NCBI RefSeq assembly: GCF_014199945.1
Contig: NZ_JACHOR010000001.1
Coordinates: 248,001 to 312,000 of the forward strand
Reading direction: 5' to 3'
Length of the DNA stretch: 64,000 nt
Source of the DNA: Brevundimonas variabilis
Lineage (GTDB): Bacteria > Pseudomonadota > Alphaproteobacteria > Caulobacterales > Caulobacteraceae
Each line of letters opens with the position of its first letter. Positions within the stretch are counted from its first letter, which is position 1. The notes below the pieces were generated by a model. That model saw nothing but the letters and a program-made list of their open reading frames with translations, made no database searches and was not told where the DNA came from. Of this stretch, positions 31,856 through 42,327 are shown piece after piece. Both the position numbers and the translations under genes were made by a program.

Positions 31856-34800
31856 CTAGAGGTTCAGCAGGGCCGGGTCGCCGCCCTGGGCGGAGATGTT
31901 GTTGCTGATCGCCTTTTCCGAGGCATAGCGGATCAGGCTGTTGGGTCCGCCCGCCTTGGGTCCGGTGCCCGACAGACCCTCGCCACCGAATGGCTGCACG
32001 CCCACGACCGCGCCGGTGATGGAGCGGTTGATGTAGACATTGCCGGCCGGGACCAGGGCGATCACCTCCTCGGCAAAGGCCTCGATGCGGGAATGGACCC
32101 CCAGCGTCAGCCCGTAGCCGCGCGCCGCCAGCTTGCGGGCCACGGACGCCAGATCCTTCGGGTCGTAGCGGTAGACGTGCAGGATCGGGCCGAACACCTC
32201 GCGTTCGAGGAAGTCCGGTGTGGGGATCTCGGCAATCGTCGGTGCGAACAGATCGCCCCGGGCCACTTCGGCGGGAAGGGTTGCCCGCGCCAGGACGGAC
32301 GCTTCGCGCGACAGCCGCTCGACGTGGCCTTCCAGCATCGCCCGGCTGTCGGTGTCGATCACCGGGCCGATATCGGTCGCCGGGTCGGTGGGATCGCCGA
32401 CCACCTGGGCGGCCAGCGCGCCTTTCAGGCCCTCGATCAGGCTGTCAGCAGAGTCCTTCGGGGCATACAGGACGCGCAGGGCCGAGCAGCGCTGTCCGGC
32501 CGAGCCGAAGGCCGAAACGATGACGTCGTCGATGACCTGTTCGCGCAGGGCCGTGGTGTCGACAAACATGGCATTCAGGCCGCCTGTCTCGGCGATGAAC
32601 GGCAGGATCGGACCGGGTCGTGCCGCCAGCGCTCGGTTGATCGCGCCGGCAGTATCGGTGCCGCCCGTGAAGGCCACGCCGTCGATGCCGGGATGGCTGA
32701 CCAGGGCTGCACCCACGGTCTCGCCGCGTCCGGGCACAAGGGCCAGCAGATCGGGGTTCAGCCCCGCCCTGTGATACAGGCGCACAGCCTCTGCAGCGAT
32801 CAGGGGCGTCTGTTCGGCGGGCTTGGCCAGGACGGCGTTACCTGCTGCCAGCGCGGCCGCGACCTGGCCCGTGAAGATGGCCAGCGGGAAATTCCAGGGG
32901 CTGATGCAGGCAAAGACACCGCGACCGTGCAGCACCAGCCGGTTGGTCTCTCCGACCGGGCCGTTCAGCGTCTGCGGCCCGCCGAAATCCTTCTCGGCCA
33001 GCATCGCATAGTAGCGACAGAAGTCGGCCGCCTCGCGCACCTCGGCGACGCCATCGTTCAGCGTCTTGCCCGCCTCGCGCGCCAGCAGCGCCACCAGCCG
33101 GTCCATGTCCGCCTCGAGGGCATCCGCCATGGCCCGCAGCACGGGCGCACGCCGCGATCCACCGGCGCGATCCCAGGCCACCTGGGCACGGGCCGCAGCC
33201 TCGATCGCCGCGTCGATATCGGTCGGGCTCGCCTCGGACACGTGGCCCAGGACCTGCGACCGGTCGAACGGATTGGTCACGTCCTGCGGGTGGGTGCCGG
33301 CCAGCAGCCTGCCACCGACGATCGGGCCCGAGGTCAACTTCTCGGAATCGACCTTCGACAGGGCCAGGGCGTGACGCTCGCGGTCGGCGGCCTGGGAGTA
33401 GTCGCGACCGAGTGCGTTCTGGCGGTCCATGTACATGTCCTTGGGCGTGGGGATCTTGGCGTGACGGTCGGGATGGGCCTCGACCGCGGTGATGGGATCG
33501 GCAGCGACGGCCGAGGCCGGAACGCGCTCGTCGAGCAGGGCGTGGACGAAGGACGAGTTGGCCCCGTTCTCGAGCAGCCGGCGTACCAGATAGGGCAGGA
33601 GGTCCTCGTGTCCGCCCACGGGCGCATAGGCCCGGACGTTCATCGTGCCGAACGTCTCTGACGCCGCCTCGTAGAGGGCCTCGCCCATGCCATGCAGGCG
33701 CTGGAACTCGATCTTGACGCCGCTGTCCTTCGCCATCCGATGCACGGCGGCTAGGGAATGGGCGTTGTGGGTCGCGAACTGGGCATACAGATGCGGAGCG
33801 GCGTCGATCATGGCGCGGGCGCAGACCAGGTAGTTCAGGTCCGTCGCCGCCTTGGTCGTGAACACGGGATAGTCAGTCCGGCCCATGACCTGGGCGCGCT
33901 TGATCTCGGTGTCCCAGTAGGCCCCCTTGACCAGCCGGACCATCAGGCGACGGTTGGCGACCCGGGCCAGTTCAGCCACGCGGGCAATCACCTCCGGCCC
34001 GCGCTTCTGATAGGCCTGGACCGCCAGCCCGAGACCGGTCCAGTCCCTCAGATCCGGTTCATGCGCCAGCCGGTCGAGCAGCTTCAGCGACAGCGCCAGC
34101 CGGTCGGCCTCTTCGGCATCCATGGTGAAATTGATGTCGTAGCGCGCCGCGATCAGCGCGAGCCGGCGGACACGCGGATAGAGCTCGGACCAGACCCGGT
34201 CCTCGTGCGTCGCCTCATAGCGGGGCGACAGGGCCGACAGCTTGACCGAGACCCCGTGTCCGACCTCGGGCCCCTGCCCCTTGGCCGTCTTGCCGACAGC
34301 GGTAATGGCATCGGCATAGATGGTCTCGTAGCGTTCGGCATCGGCCGCCGTGCGAGCCCCCTCGCCCAGCATGTCGAAGCTGCAGAGCCAGCCTTCACGG
34401 TTGGATCGCTTCAGGGCCGCTTCGATCGTGCGACCGACGACGAACTGCTCGCCCATGATACGGACCGCCGCCGCGACCGCCTGACGGATCACCGGCTCGC
34501 CGAGCCGGCCGGCGACGCGCTTCAGAAAGCCCGGCAGATCGGTCTTGGCCTGCTCGTCGGCATCGACCAGCTTGCCGGTCAGCATCAGGCCCCAGGTCGA
34601 GGCGTTGACGAAAAGGCTGTCCGACTGCCCGAGGTGCGAGGCCCAGTCGGCCGAGCCGATCTTTTCCGCGATCAGCCGGTCGCGCGTGTCCTCGTCCGGC
34701 GTGCGCAGCAGGGCTTCCGCGAGACACATCAGGGCCAGCCCCTCACGCGTCCCGAGCGAGAATTCCTGCAGGAAGCTCTCGACCACGCCCTGTTTTTTCT

Positions 34801-34984
34801 GACTTTTTCGGGCGTGCTCGACCAACGCCACGGCATCGGCGACAACGGCTGTGCGAGCCGCGGCATCCAGCGGCGAGGCGTTCAGGATCGTCTGGACGGC
34901 AACCGGCTCATCAGCAAACTTGCCGTGATCCAGCCTGTCCCAGTCCTGCGTGAGGGTCAGGGGTGGGGAGACGTGTGCGTTCAT
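31856..34984 (-). CDS. putA: Bifunctional proline dehydrogenase / P5C dehydrogenase PutA
   Basis: 1042 residues from the ATG at 34984 (MNAHVSPP). It oxidises proline to glutamate in two steps. The FAD-linked proline dehydrogenase domain is at about 180-470 ([40 protein letters not shown]), and the aldehyde dehydrogenase domain at about 520-1000 ([37 protein letters not shown] with catalytic Glu, [14 protein letters not shown] with catalytic Cys). It lacks the N-terminal ribbon-helix-helix of E. coli PutA, so it is the short, non-repressor type. The product glutamate can feed the NAD-glutamate dehydrogenase further along. Confidence 0.96.
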   Translation of the reverse strand: MNAHVSPPLTLTQDWDRLDHGKFADEPVAVQTILNASPLDAAARTAVVADAVALVEHARKSQKKQGVVESFLQEFSLGTREGLALMCLAEALLRTPDEDTRDRLIAEKIGSADWASHLGQSDSLFVNASTWGLMLTGKLVDADEQAKTDLPGFLKRVAGRLGEPVIRQAVAAAVRIMGEQFVVGRTIEAALKRSNREGWLCSFDMLGEGARTAADAERYETIYADAITAVGKTAKGQGPEVGHGVSVKLSALSPRYEATHEDRVWSELYPRVRRLALIAARYDINFTMDAEEADRLALSLKLLDRLAHEPDLRDWTGLGLAVQAYQKRGPEVIARVAELARVANRRLMVRLVKGAYWDTEIKRAQVMGRTDYPVFTTKAATDLNYLVCARAMIDAAPHLYAQFATHNAHSLAAVHRMAKDSGVKIEFQRLHGMGEALYEAASETFGTMNVRAYAPVGGHEDLLPYLVRRLLENGANSSFVHALLDERVPASAVAADPITAVEAHPDRHAKIPTPKDMYMDRQNALGRDYSQAADRERHALALSKVDSEKLTSGPIVGGRLLAGTHPQDVTNPFDRSQVLGHVSEASPTDIDAAIEAAARAQVAWDRAGGSRRAPVLRAMADALEADMDRLVALLAREAGKTLNDGVAEVREAADFCRYYAMLAEKDFGGPQTLNGPVGETNRLVLHGRGVFACISPWNFPLAIFTGQVAAALAAGNAVLAKPAEQTPLIAAEAVRLYHRAGLNPDLLALVPGRGETVGAALVSHPGIDGVAFTGGTDTAGAINRALAARPGPILPFIAETGGLNAMFVDTTALREQVIDDVIVSAFGSAGQRCSALRVLYAPKDSADSLIEGLKGALAAQVVGDPTDPATDIGPVIDTDSRAMLEGHVERLSREASVLARATLPAEVARGDLFAPTIAEIPTPDFLEREVFGPILHVYRYDPKDLASVARKLAARGYGLTLGVHSRIEAFAEEVIALVPAGNVYINRSITGAVVGVQPFGGEGLSGTGPKAGGPNSLIRYASEKAISNNISAQGGDPALLNL

Positions 34985-35039
34985 GCGCACGCTCTACTCC
35001 CTTAGCCCGCAATGGGGAAAGGGCCGATGTTTGCCTGCG

Positions 35040-36866
35040 TCAGGCTGCCTGTTGCAGCGCGGCCTCGCCGCCACGGTAGCCGCTGCTCTCGACCTGGAAG
35101 CGGCTGACCGAGCGTTGCAGCTGCTCGGCTTCCTGGGCCAGGGCATGGCTGGCGGCGGTCGATTGCTCGACCATCGCGGCATTCTGCTGGGTCACCTGAT
35201 CCATCTGGTTGACGGCTGTATTGACCTCCAGAAGTCCGGTCGACTGTTCGCTGGCCGAGGCCGCGATCTCGGCGATCAGGCCGTTGATCTCGTTCACCCG
35301 CGCCATGATGCTCTGAAGCGCCTCGCCGGTCTGTCCGACCAGTCCGACCCCCGAGCTGACCTGGCGCGATGACGCCGAGATCAGCACCTTGATCTCCTTG
35401 GCCGCCTCGGCCGAGCGCTGGGCCAGGGCCCGGACTTCCTGAGCCACCACGGCAAAGCCACGCCCCGCATCCCCGGCCCGCGCGGCCTCGACGCCGGCGT
35501 TCAGGGCCAGAAGATTGGTCTGGAAGGCGATCTCGTCGATGACGCCGATGATCTGACTGATCTCGTTGGCCGATTTCTCGATGTCACTCATGGCCTCGAT
35601 CGCTTCACTGACCACGACACCGCTGGTCTCTGCGTCACCCTTGGCAGCCTTGACGGCGGCGAGAGCCTGGCTGGCACCCGTGGCGGTCCGGCTGACGGTC
35701 GCCGTGATCTCATCCAGGGCAGCGGCCGTCTCCTCGAGGCTGGCGGCCTGCTGCTCGGTCCGGCGCGACAGGTCATCGGCCGCATGGCTGATCTCGCCCG
35801 ACCCGGAACGGATGGCCCCGACATTGCCGACCACATCGCTCATGGCTTCCCGCATCTGCTGGATCGCCAGATTGAAGTCGGCCTTCAGCTTGGCGTAGTC
35901 ACCCGGGAATTCCGCACGAATGGCATAGGTCAGGTCACCCTTGGCCAGATGCTCGAGGCCGCTGGCCAGAGCCCCGACCACGACTGCCTGCTCCCGCGCC
36001 GTGGCCGCCCGGGCGGCGTCTGCCCTTTCCCTTTCCTGGTCGGCGGCTTCCCGCTGGCGCAGAACGGCCTCGGCCTCCGCGCGCGTTCGCTCCATGATCA
36101 GGGTCTGCAGGGCCTCGACCGATCGACTGATGGCCCCGACCTCGTCGGACCGTCTTGCGCTGCTCATGTCCACGTCGGTCTCGCCCTTGGCCAGGGCCAG
36201 CATGGCGTTGGACAGGGTCATGATGGGCCGGACGATCTGGCCCAGCGCGGTCGCGATCATCACGCCGGCCACGAGCAGCCCGCCGATCATCGCACCGATC
36301 ATCATGCGCCGGCCGAGAACGGCCTTGGCCTCGGCGTCCGTCTTGGACGCCAATGCAACGGCCGTGATGTCGTCACCCGCCTTTTCCATCCGCGATTCAA
36401 GATCCGCGAAATCGGCCATGAAGGGCGTGAGTTCTGCCCGGGCCAGAGCGGCGTTGCTCGAGGCCAGGGCGACGATCCGTTCGGCCGAGATGATGTAGGC
36501 GTCCAGTGAAGGCTTCACCTCGGCCAGAGCGCGACGCGTCCCTGCATCCTGGGCCAGGGTCTCGTTGGCCGCCACGCTCTCGCGGAAGACGGCACTGTGC
36601 TCGGCAAGGTCGGCCTTCACGTCCGTCAGGGCGATTCCGCTCTGGGGATCGATCGACAGCAGCGCGGCCAGGGCGTCGGAGCGCAGGGCATCGTGCATCA
36701 TGTCCGCGCGCATGTGGTTGCGCAGCACCTCGCTGGAAAGCTGCGAGGACTCGAGCGCCCGCCCCAGAGTGACATCGACCCAGTAACCGACGGCCCCCAT
36801 GCTGAGGCAAAGCCCGACAACCGCTATTCCAGCCACGATGATCTTGGCGCGAATGGTCTTGAGCAT
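35040..36866 (-). CDS. Methyl-accepting chemotaxis protein
   Basis: 608 residues. Membrane helix 1 ([20 protein letters not shown], about 10-29), a helical periplasmic sensor (about 30-185), helix 2 ([20 protein letters not shown]), then a HAMP domain ([20 protein letters not shown]), a second HAMP-like segment and the signalling domain whose hairpin tip reads [20 protein letters not shown] followed by [20 protein letters not shown]. It transmits ligand binding to CheA/CheW. Ligand unknown. No che genes are adjacent. It is divergent from the porin gene, and a 34-bp palindrome lies between them. Confidence 0.93.
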   Translation of the reverse strand: MLKTIRAKIIVAGIAVVGLCLSMGAVGYWVDVTLGRALESSQLSSEVLRNHMRADMMHDALRSDALAALLSIDPQSGIALTDVKADLAEHSAVFRESVAANETLAQDAGTRRALAEVKPSLDAYIISAERIVALASSNAALARAELTPFMADFADLESRMEKAGDDITAVALASKTDAEAKAVLGRRMMIGAMIGGLLVAGVMIATALGQIVRPIMTLSNAMLALAKGETDVDMSSARRSDEVGAISRSVEALQTLIMERTRAEAEAVLRQREAADQERERADAARAATAREQAVVVGALASGLEHLAKGDLTYAIRAEFPGDYAKLKADFNLAIQQMREAMSDVVGNVGAIRSGSGEISHAADDLSRRTEQQAASLEETAAALDEITATVSRTATGASQALAAVKAAKGDAETSGVVVSEAIEAMSDIEKSANEISQIIGVIDEIAFQTNLLALNAGVEAARAGDAGRGFAVVAQEVRALAQRSAEAAKEIKVLISASSRQVSSGVGLVGQTGEALQSIMARVNEINGLIAEIAASASEQSTGLLEVNTAVNQMDQVTQQNAAMVEQSTAASHALAQEAEQLQRSVSRFQVESSGYRGGEAALQQAA

Positions 36867-36994
36867 GAAGTCACTCCCTTTGGAATGAATTAGACGCTCC
36901 AGTCATTAAACTTGGGTATAATGGCGAATACGTAGACCTACTTAGCAATCGAACCGCTCATGGCGACAATCGGGAATAAGATACGCAAAACAAA

Positions 36995-37028
36995 ATAACC
37001 GCAGTTTAAGCTTAACTTCAGCGGTTAT
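36995..37028. promoter_or_regulatory. Palindrome between the chemoreceptor and porin genes
   Basis: Outer arms ATAACCGC/GCGGTTAT are perfect (8 bp) and enclose a 10-bp palindrome TTAAGCTTAA at 37006-37015. It ends 33 bp before the porin ATG in an AT-rich stretch. Operator, or mRNA hairpin in the porin leader; function is inferred. Confidence 0.4.
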
Positions 37029-37060
37029 GGCCATCGTCAACCTGAAACAGGGAAGACGAC

Positions 37061-38236
37061 ATGCTCATCATGCATCGCCGTGCAGCGTTTGGGGCTGCAT
37101 TTCTGGCCCTCGTCACAGCCAGTACTGCCTTTGCTCAGGATGAACAGGAACCCTGGACGTTCAGTGCCGCCTATACAGCAGATGTCATCGGCGTGGATGC
37201 GCGAGATCGCTCGCTGGACTGGCGGGCCCTCGACAATCTCGATCTCGTCGTCGACGCAGACCTGGAACGTCTGACCGGCTGGCGTGGTGCCCGGGTTCAC
37301 GGTGCCGTACTGGTCAACAACGGCGGCGAGCCCAATGCCCTGGCCGGCACGCTGCAGGGCATCGACAATATCGAGGTCGGCGATGCTGCCGTGCGGCTGT
37401 TCGAACTCTGGATCGAGCAGGATCTTGCGGACGGGCGGGCAACGCTGCGCACCGGCCTGTATGACCTCAACAGCGAATTCTACGCGACCGACGCCGCGGG
37501 CCTGCTGATCGCGCCACCCTTCGGCATCGGCTCGGAACTGGCCTCGACCGGGCCGAACGGGCCATCCATCTTTCCGTCCACGGCTCTGGCTGCGCGACTG
37601 CGGATCGGCCGCGAAGAGGGTGGCTATGGCCAGGTCGCGGCCATCAACGCCCGGGCCAGTACCCTGGGCGATCCGGATGGCATCGACACCGATATGGACG
37701 ATGGCGTGCTGCTGATCGGCGAAGCCGGCTGGAATGGCCCGACGCGCCTTGCCGCCGGCACCTGGCGCTATGACAGGGCTCAGGACGACATCCGCACCCT
37801 CGCCCCCGACGGCAATCCGGCCAGGACCACGGCACAGGGGATTTATGCCCTGGCCGAGACCGACCTCTTCCAGACCCCCGCTGGCGGCAACGCGCGCGGC
37901 TTCGTCCGGGTCGGCCTGTCCGACGGCGACACCACGGACTTCTCTGGCGGCTGGCAGGCCGGCGTCCTCCTGAACCAGGTCTGGGCGTCCCGCCCCGACA
38001 GCCAGTTTTCCATCGGCGTCCATGAAGGCCTTCTGTCGGACAAGGCCCAGGCCAATCTTCGCGACGGAGGCGATCGCCCCGCGTCTGCCGAGCAGGGATT
38101 CGAGATCACCTATTCCGATCGCATCGGCCCGCTGACGGTCCAGCCGGACCTGCAACTGATCCGGAATGCCGGCGGTCTGCGCTCGGCCGATACGGTCGTT
38201 GTGGTCGGCCTCAGGGTCAGCGTCGCCCTCGACTGA
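37061..38236 (+). CDS. OprB-family carbohydrate-selective porin
   Basis: 391 residues. Signal peptide MHRRAAFGAAFLALVTASTA cleaved near AFA-QD. The OprB pattern is seen in FSAAYTADVIGVDARDR, LFELWIEQDLADGRATLRTG, YDLNSEFYATDAAGLLIAPP and the C-terminal YSDRIGPLTVQPDLQLIRN. It is an outer-membrane barrel for sugar diffusion. The ATG at 37061 has CAGGGAAGA ahead of it; a second ATG at 37070 is also possible. It is divergent from the chemoreceptor, which may sense related nutrients. Confidence 0.85.
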   Translation: MLIMHRRAAFGAAFLALVTASTAFAQDEQEPWTFSAAYTADVIGVDARDRSLDWRALDNLDLVVDADLERLTGWRGARVHGAVLVNNGGEPNALAGTLQGIDNIEVGDAAVRLFELWIEQDLADGRATLRTGLYDLNSEFYATDAAGLLIAPPFGIGSELASTGPNGPSIFPSTALAARLRIGREEGGYGQVAAINARASTLGDPDGIDTDMDDGVLLIGEAGWNGPTRLAAGTWRYDRAQDDIRTLAPDGNPARTTAQGIYALAETDLFQTPAGGNARGFVRVGLSDGDTTDFSGGWQAGVLLNQVWASRPDSQFSIGVHEGLLSDKAQANLRDGGDRPASAEQGFEITYSDRIGPLTVQPDLQLIRNAGGLRSADTVVVVGLRVSVALD

Positions 38237-38323
38237 TCGCCGGCGCTGCAGCTTGAGGGCTTTTGCCCGGTCGCGCGAACGGCTAGAGCAGTCCATCGTT
38301 CATGGTGGAGACTGCTCGCGCCT

Positions 38324-39409
38324 ATGCGTATCGTTCTGGCCACCGACGCCTGGGAGCCGCAAGTCAACGGCGTCGTCCGCACCCTGACCCGCACGGTCGA
38401 GGAGTGCCGGGCCATGGGCCATGAGGTGGACGTGATCCGCCCCGACCAGTTCAAGACCATCCCCTGCCCCACCTATCCCGAGATTCGCCTTGCCCTGGGG
38501 GCCGAGGAAGAAATCCGCGAACGTCTGCGCGCCTTCGAGCCGGAAGCCGTCCATATCGCCACCGAGGGGCCGATCGGCATTGCGACCCGGCGCATCTGCG
38601 TCGAATGGAAACTGCCGTTCACGACCAGCTACCACACGAAATTTCCCGAATATGTTTCGGCGCGATTCCCGATCCCGGTCCAGGTCGGCTACGCCTATAT
38701 GAAATGGTTCCACAAGCCGTCGGGCCGGCTGATGGTGGCCACACCGACACTGCGGGACGAACTCGTCGAGCATGGCTTTCGCAACGTCTCGCCCTGGTCG
38801 CGCGGCGTGGACACCGAACAGTTCAATCCCGACCTGCCGCGCATTTTCGACGAGCTGGGCGGCAAGGACTGGCCGCGTCCCTTCTTCCTCAATGTCGGTC
38901 GGGTCGCGGTCGAGAAGAACATCGAAGCCTTCCTGTCGACCGACCTGCCGGGCACAAAGATCGTCGTCGGTGACGGCCCGGCCCGTGCCGACCTCGAAGC
39001 CCGTTACCCGGACGCCAAATTCCTCGGCGCGCGGTTCGGCGAGGAGCTGGCGCGCTGCTTTCGCGATGCGGACGTCTTCGTCTTCCCCAGCTGGACCGAC
39101 ACCTTCGGTCTGGTGATCCTCGAGGCCATGGCCACGGGCACGCCGGTTGCAGCCTATCCCGCCCATGGCCCGATCGACATCATCCCCGGCTCCAACGCCG
39201 GGGCCATCGACGACGATCTGAAGGTCGCCTGCATGAAGGCGCTGGAGTGCGACCGGGCTGCGGTCCGCGCCTATGCCGAAAAGTTCAGCTGGCGCGCCTC
39301 CGCCGAACAGTTCGTCGAGAACCTCGAACCCTATCCGGAGCCGGCCCGGGGCCGCTTCTGGCGCCGACTGCGCCGGATAGCACGGGTCCGCCGGAAAGCC
39401 GCCGCCTGA
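38324..39409 (+). CDS. Glycosyltransferase, GT4-type (GDP-mannose alpha-mannosyltransferase-like)
   Basis: 361 residues. N-terminal domain MRIVLATDAWEPQVNGVVRT with IRPDQFKTIPCPTYPEIRLA, and C-terminal GT-B domain with FFLNVGRVAVEKNIEAFL and the donor-site motif FVFPSWTDTFGLVILEAMAT, whose E-x7-E pair is typical. It resembles enzymes that glycosylate diacylglycerol or phosphatidylinositol, including the glycolipid-forming enzymes used when phosphate is short. The basic C-terminus (RRLRRIARVRRKAAA) would favour membrane association. Acceptor not known. Confidence 0.85.
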   Translation: MRIVLATDAWEPQVNGVVRTLTRTVEECRAMGHEVDVIRPDQFKTIPCPTYPEIRLALGAEEEIRERLRAFEPEAVHIATEGPIGIATRRICVEWKLPFTTSYHTKFPEYVSARFPIPVQVGYAYMKWFHKPSGRLMVATPTLRDELVEHGFRNVSPWSRGVDTEQFNPDLPRIFDELGGKDWPRPFFLNVGRVAVEKNIEAFLSTDLPGTKIVVGDGPARADLEARYPDAKFLGARFGEELARCFRDADVFVFPSWTDTFGLVILEAMATGTPVAAYPAHGPIDIIPGSNAGAIDDDLKVACMKALECDRAAVRAYAEKFSWRASAEQFVENLEPYPEPARGRFWRRLRRIARVRRKAAA

Positions 39410-39507
39410 CCCGAGAGGGAGGGAGAAATGTCACAGCCTCGGACAGAACGCCTCCTTCCCTCGATATCAGCTTTAGAATCATGGACTTGGGGCCTCACGA
39501 CCCAGCC

Positions 39508-39534
39508 TTGACCTCGCAGGGATCCAGCTATAGG
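39508..39534 (+). promoter_or_regulatory. Promoter candidate for the Fo ATP synthase operon
   Basis: TTGACCTC (39508-39515), 11-nt spacer, GCTATAGG (39527-39534), matching the Caulobacter housekeeping pattern, 58 bp before atpI. Confidence 0.55.
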
Positions 39535-39591
39535 TTCCGCGCCGAATTCAGACCCGTTCCGGGCTCTCCGGAACGTCGATCGAACAGGCTC

Positions 39592-39957
39592 ATGTCCCAG
39601 AATACGGAATCGCGCGAAGAGGCGATCGCACGCCTCGCGAAAAGCGCATCCGATCTGGAGGCGCGGACCACCAGGGAAGCGCAATCCGATGCGGCCGGTC
39701 AGGCCGTGGCGGGCCAGGCATACAAGGTCGTGGCCCAGCTTCTGGGCGGCGTCTTTCTGGGGATCGGTGCCGGGTTCGTGTTCGACCGCTTCGCCGGAAC
39801 GGCGCCGTGGGGTGTGATTGGCGGGGTCCTTCTGGGCTTCGCCGTGTCTTTGTGGATGGCGTGGCAGACGGCCAAACGGCTGATGGCACAGGCAGCGGCG
39901 GCCGGCGTGGAACCTCGTTCTATCCCGTTCGACGACGCCAATGATGAGGAGCGATAG
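39592..39957 (+). CDS. atpI: ATP synthase accessory protein AtpI
   Basis: 121 residues from the ATG at 39592 (MSQNTESREEAIARL). Two membrane helices, VVAQLLGGVFLGIGAGFVFD and WGVIGGVLLGFAVSLWMAW, with the AtpI/AtpZ layout. It helps assemble the c-ring. It is the first gene of the Fo operon and ends 3 bp before the atpB start. The longer in-frame extension upstream is not used in related proteins. Confidence 0.9.
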   Translation: MSQNTESREEAIARLAKSASDLEARTTREAQSDAAGQAVAGQAYKVVAQLLGGVFLGIGAGFVFDRFAGTAPWGVIGGVLLGFAVSLWMAWQTAKRLMAQAAAAGVEPRSIPFDDANDEER

Positions 39958-39960
39958 GCC

Positions 39961-40755
39961 TTGGCCGATCCGATCGAACAGTTCGAGATTCACCCGCTGC
40001 CGGGCATGACCTTTGGCGAGGTCAATGTCCCCGTGCTCGGCAATCAGGTGATCGCCTTCACCAACTCGCACGTCGCCATGACGATCGCCTTCCTGATGGT
40101 GGTCCTGTTCCTGACGGCCGTGACGTCGGGCGCCAAGGTGGTGCCCGGCCGGCTCCAGTCGACGGGCGAGACCCTGTTCGGCATGATCGACGGCGTCACG
40201 GACTCCATCATCGGCCATGAGGGCCGCAAGTATTTCCCGTTCGTCTTCACCCTGTTCACCCTGATCCTGGGCATGAACCTGCTGGGGATGTTCCTGACCT
40301 TCACGGCGACGTCGCAACTGGCCGTCACCATCACGTTCGCCATGCTGACCATCCTGCTGGTCATCGGCGTGGGCATCCTCAAGCACGGCCTGGGCTTCTT
40401 CCTGCTGTTCTGGCCGTCCAGCGCCCCGCTGCTCCTTCGCCCCGTCGTCGGCGCGATCGAGTTCCTGTCCTTCCTGCTGCGGCCGGTCACGCTGGCGCTG
40501 CGTCTGTTCGGCAACATGCTGGGCGGTCACGTCGCGCTGAAGATCTTTGCCGGCTTCGTCGTCAGCCTGGGAGCCATGGCTTTCGCTGGCGAGGGCCTTG
40601 GCCTCTGGGCCCTGCCGATCGCGGCCCTGTCGATGACCATGGTCGTCGCCCTGACCGCCCTCGAGTTCCTCGTGGCCTTCCTGCAGGCCTTCGTGTTCGC
40701 TGTTCTGGCCACCATCTACCTGAATGATGTGGTCAACCTGGGCCACGGCCACTAA
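39961..40755 (+). CDS. atpB: ATP synthase subunit a
   Basis: 264 residues, TTG start at 39961 behind GAGGAG; no ATG fits. Subunit a forms the proton half-channels beside the c-ring. The essential Arg is in TLALRLFGNMLGGHVALKI, and helix 5 contains FLVAFLQAFVFAVLATIYL. Five to six membrane helices are visible. An inner-membrane protein. Confidence 0.96.
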   Translation: MADPIEQFEIHPLPGMTFGEVNVPVLGNQVIAFTNSHVAMTIAFLMVVLFLTAVTSGAKVVPGRLQSTGETLFGMIDGVTDSIIGHEGRKYFPFVFTLFTLILGMNLLGMFLTFTATSQLAVTITFAMLTILLVIGVGILKHGLGFFLLFWPSSAPLLLRPVVGAIEFLSFLLRPVTLALRLFGNMLGGHVALKIFAGFVVSLGAMAFAGEGLGLWALPIAALSMTMVVALTALEFLVAFLQAFVFAVLATIYLNDVVNLGHGH

Positions 40756-40813
40756 AGCCACGCCCAGCCTCTTCGCCCCAACCCCGAAACCCAGAAACTA
40801 GGATTTGAATCTC

Positions 40814-41038
40814 ATGGAAGCTGAAGCCGCAAAATACATCGGTGCTGGCCTCGCCACCCTCGGAATGATCGGCTCTGCCATCGGCGTGGGCAACATCTTC
40901 GCCAACTTCCTGAACGGTGCCCTGCGCAACCCTTCGGCCGCCGGCAGCCAGGTCGGTAACCTGTTCGTGGGCGCGGCTCTGGCCGAAGCCCTCGGCATCC
41001 TGGCCTTCGTGCTGGGCATCCTGATCCTCAACGCCTAA
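40814..41038 (+). CDS. atpE: ATP synthase subunit c
   Basis: 74 residues from the ATG at 40814 ([20 protein letters not shown]). Two helices joined by the polar loop NGALRNPSA; the proton-carrying Glu is in [18 protein letters not shown] 9 bp upstream would add MNL and is less likely. It forms the rotor ring. Confidence 0.96.
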   Translation: MEAEAAKYIGAGLATLGMIGSAIGVGNIFANFLNGALRNPSAAGSQVGNLFVGAALAEALGILAFVLGILILNA

Positions 41039-41118
41039 TTTTCACGGCGTTTCCAGCGGCGGTGTCCTCCTGACCCGGAGGGCACCGCCTCTTTGCTGAT
41101 ATCTCGCAGACGGACACC

Positions 41119-41667
41119 ATGGCCGCCCCCGAATCCACAGACATCCACGGCGGAACGACCGCCACGACCGAAGCCGAATCCGGGGGTCTGCCCCAGTTCG
41201 ACACGTCCGTCTGGGGCGGGCAGATCGTCTATCTGCTGTTCCTGTTCGTCGTCCTGTACCTGCTGATCTCCAAGGTCTTTGCGCCGCGTCTGCGCCGCGT
41301 CATGGACGAGCGGGCCACCACCATTTCCAGCGCCGTTGCCACGGCCAAGTCGGTCCAGGCCGAAGCCGCGGTCCAGGCCGCTGCCGCCAAGGCCGAGGTC
41401 GCCGAAGCCCGCGCCCAGTCCCGCGCCATGGCCGCTGCCGCCAAGGCGCGCGTCACCGAGGAAGCCAACGCCCGTCGTGCGGCCGAAGAGTCCGAGGTCA
41501 ACGCCCGCATCGCCACCGCCGAAGCCGCCATCGGCCAGACCCGTGACGCTGCCATGGCCAATGTCGGCACCATCGCTGCCGACACGACCCAGGCCATCGT
41601 CGAGCGCCTGACCGGCACCAAGGTCAGCGCCGCCGACGCCGCCGCCGCAGTCAAGGGAGCCGCCTGA
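41119..41667 (+). CDS. ATP synthase subunit b'
   Basis: 182 residues. A variable acidic N-terminus (about 30 residues) precedes one membrane helix [20 protein letters not shown] and then a long Ala/Glu-rich coiled coil. This is the b' form that pairs with b to make the peripheral stalk in alphaproteobacteria and cyanobacteria. Often labelled atpF2 or atpG'. Confidence 0.93.
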   Translation: MAAPESTDIHGGTTATTEAESGGLPQFDTSVWGGQIVYLLFLFVVLYLLISKVFAPRLRRVMDERATTISSAVATAKSVQAEAAVQAAAAKAEVAEARAQSRAMAAAAKARVTEEANARRAAEESEVNARIATAEAAIGQTRDAAMANVGTIAADTTQAIVERLTGTKVSAADAAAAVKGAA

Positions 41668-41668
41668 T

Positions 41669-42184
41669 ATGCCCCATTTCCTCGAAGGCTATTTCTGGAA
41701 CGTCTCCAACCCTGAACTCTGGGTCGGCATTGGCCTGATCCTGTTCTTCGGCATCGTGATCGCTGCCGGCGTGCCCAAGCTGGTCGCCGGTACGCTCGAC
41801 GCCAAGGCCGCCAAGATCCAGGCCGAACTGGACGAGGCCGCCCGCCTCCGTGCAGAGGCCGAGGCCCTGCTCGCCACCATCCGTCAGGAAAAGGCCGAAG
41901 CCGAAGCCCAGGCGCAGGAAATGCTGCGCGCTGCCGAGGCCGATGCCCGCACCATGGAAGTCGAGGCCCGCGCCCGTCTCGAGGAAACCATGGCCCGTCG
42001 TCAGGCCATGGCCGAACGCCGCATCGCCCAGGCCGAGGCCCAAGCGACGGCAGAGGTCAAGGCTGCCGCTGCCGACGTCGCCGCCCGGGCTGCCGAGGCC
42101 ATCCTGACGGCCCGCATCGCCGGCCAGACTACGGACCCGATGCTCGACGCTGCCATTGGTCAGATCAGCACCCGCCTGAACTAG
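41669..42184 (+). CDS. atpF: ATP synthase subunit b
   Basis: 171 residues, starting [20 protein letters not shown]. Single helix [20 protein letters not shown], then a coiled coil ([20 protein letters not shown]). It begins 1 bp after the b' stop. Last gene of the Fo operon; the operon ends at the repeat at 42197. Confidence 0.93.
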   Translation: MPHFLEGYFWNVSNPELWVGIGLILFFGIVIAAGVPKLVAGTLDAKAAKIQAELDEAARLRAEAEALLATIRQEKAEAEAQAQEMLRAAEADARTMEVEARARLEETMARRQAMAERRIAQAEAQATAEVKAAAADVAARAAEAILTARIAGQTTDPMLDAAIGQISTRLN

Positions 42185-42196
42185 CCCGTTTTCCGC

Positions 42197-42311
42197 TCAT
42201 CCCGGCGAAAGCCGGGACCCGGTGCCTTCGCCGCACTTGCGGATAGCGGGGCGCGCACTGCGAAACATTTTTGCATTGCCCAGAACTGGGTCCCGGCTTT
42301 CGCCGGGAGGA
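42197..42311. repeat. REPIN-like inverted repeat pair
   Basis: Left unit 42197-42220 contains CCCGGC-GAAA-GCCGGG, right unit 42288-42308 contains the inverse CCCGGC-TTTC-GCCGGG, about 70 bp apart. Each arm is itself a perfect hairpin. Such paired units are typical of dispersed alphaproteobacterial repeats and here sit between convergent operons, where they may end transcription. Confidence 0.75.
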
Positions 42312-42327
42312 GCGGGGTGACTGGACC

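Noticed and set aside
37006..37015. CtrA site at TTAAGCTTAA
   Set aside because: The two TTAA boxes are only 2 nt apart, not 7.
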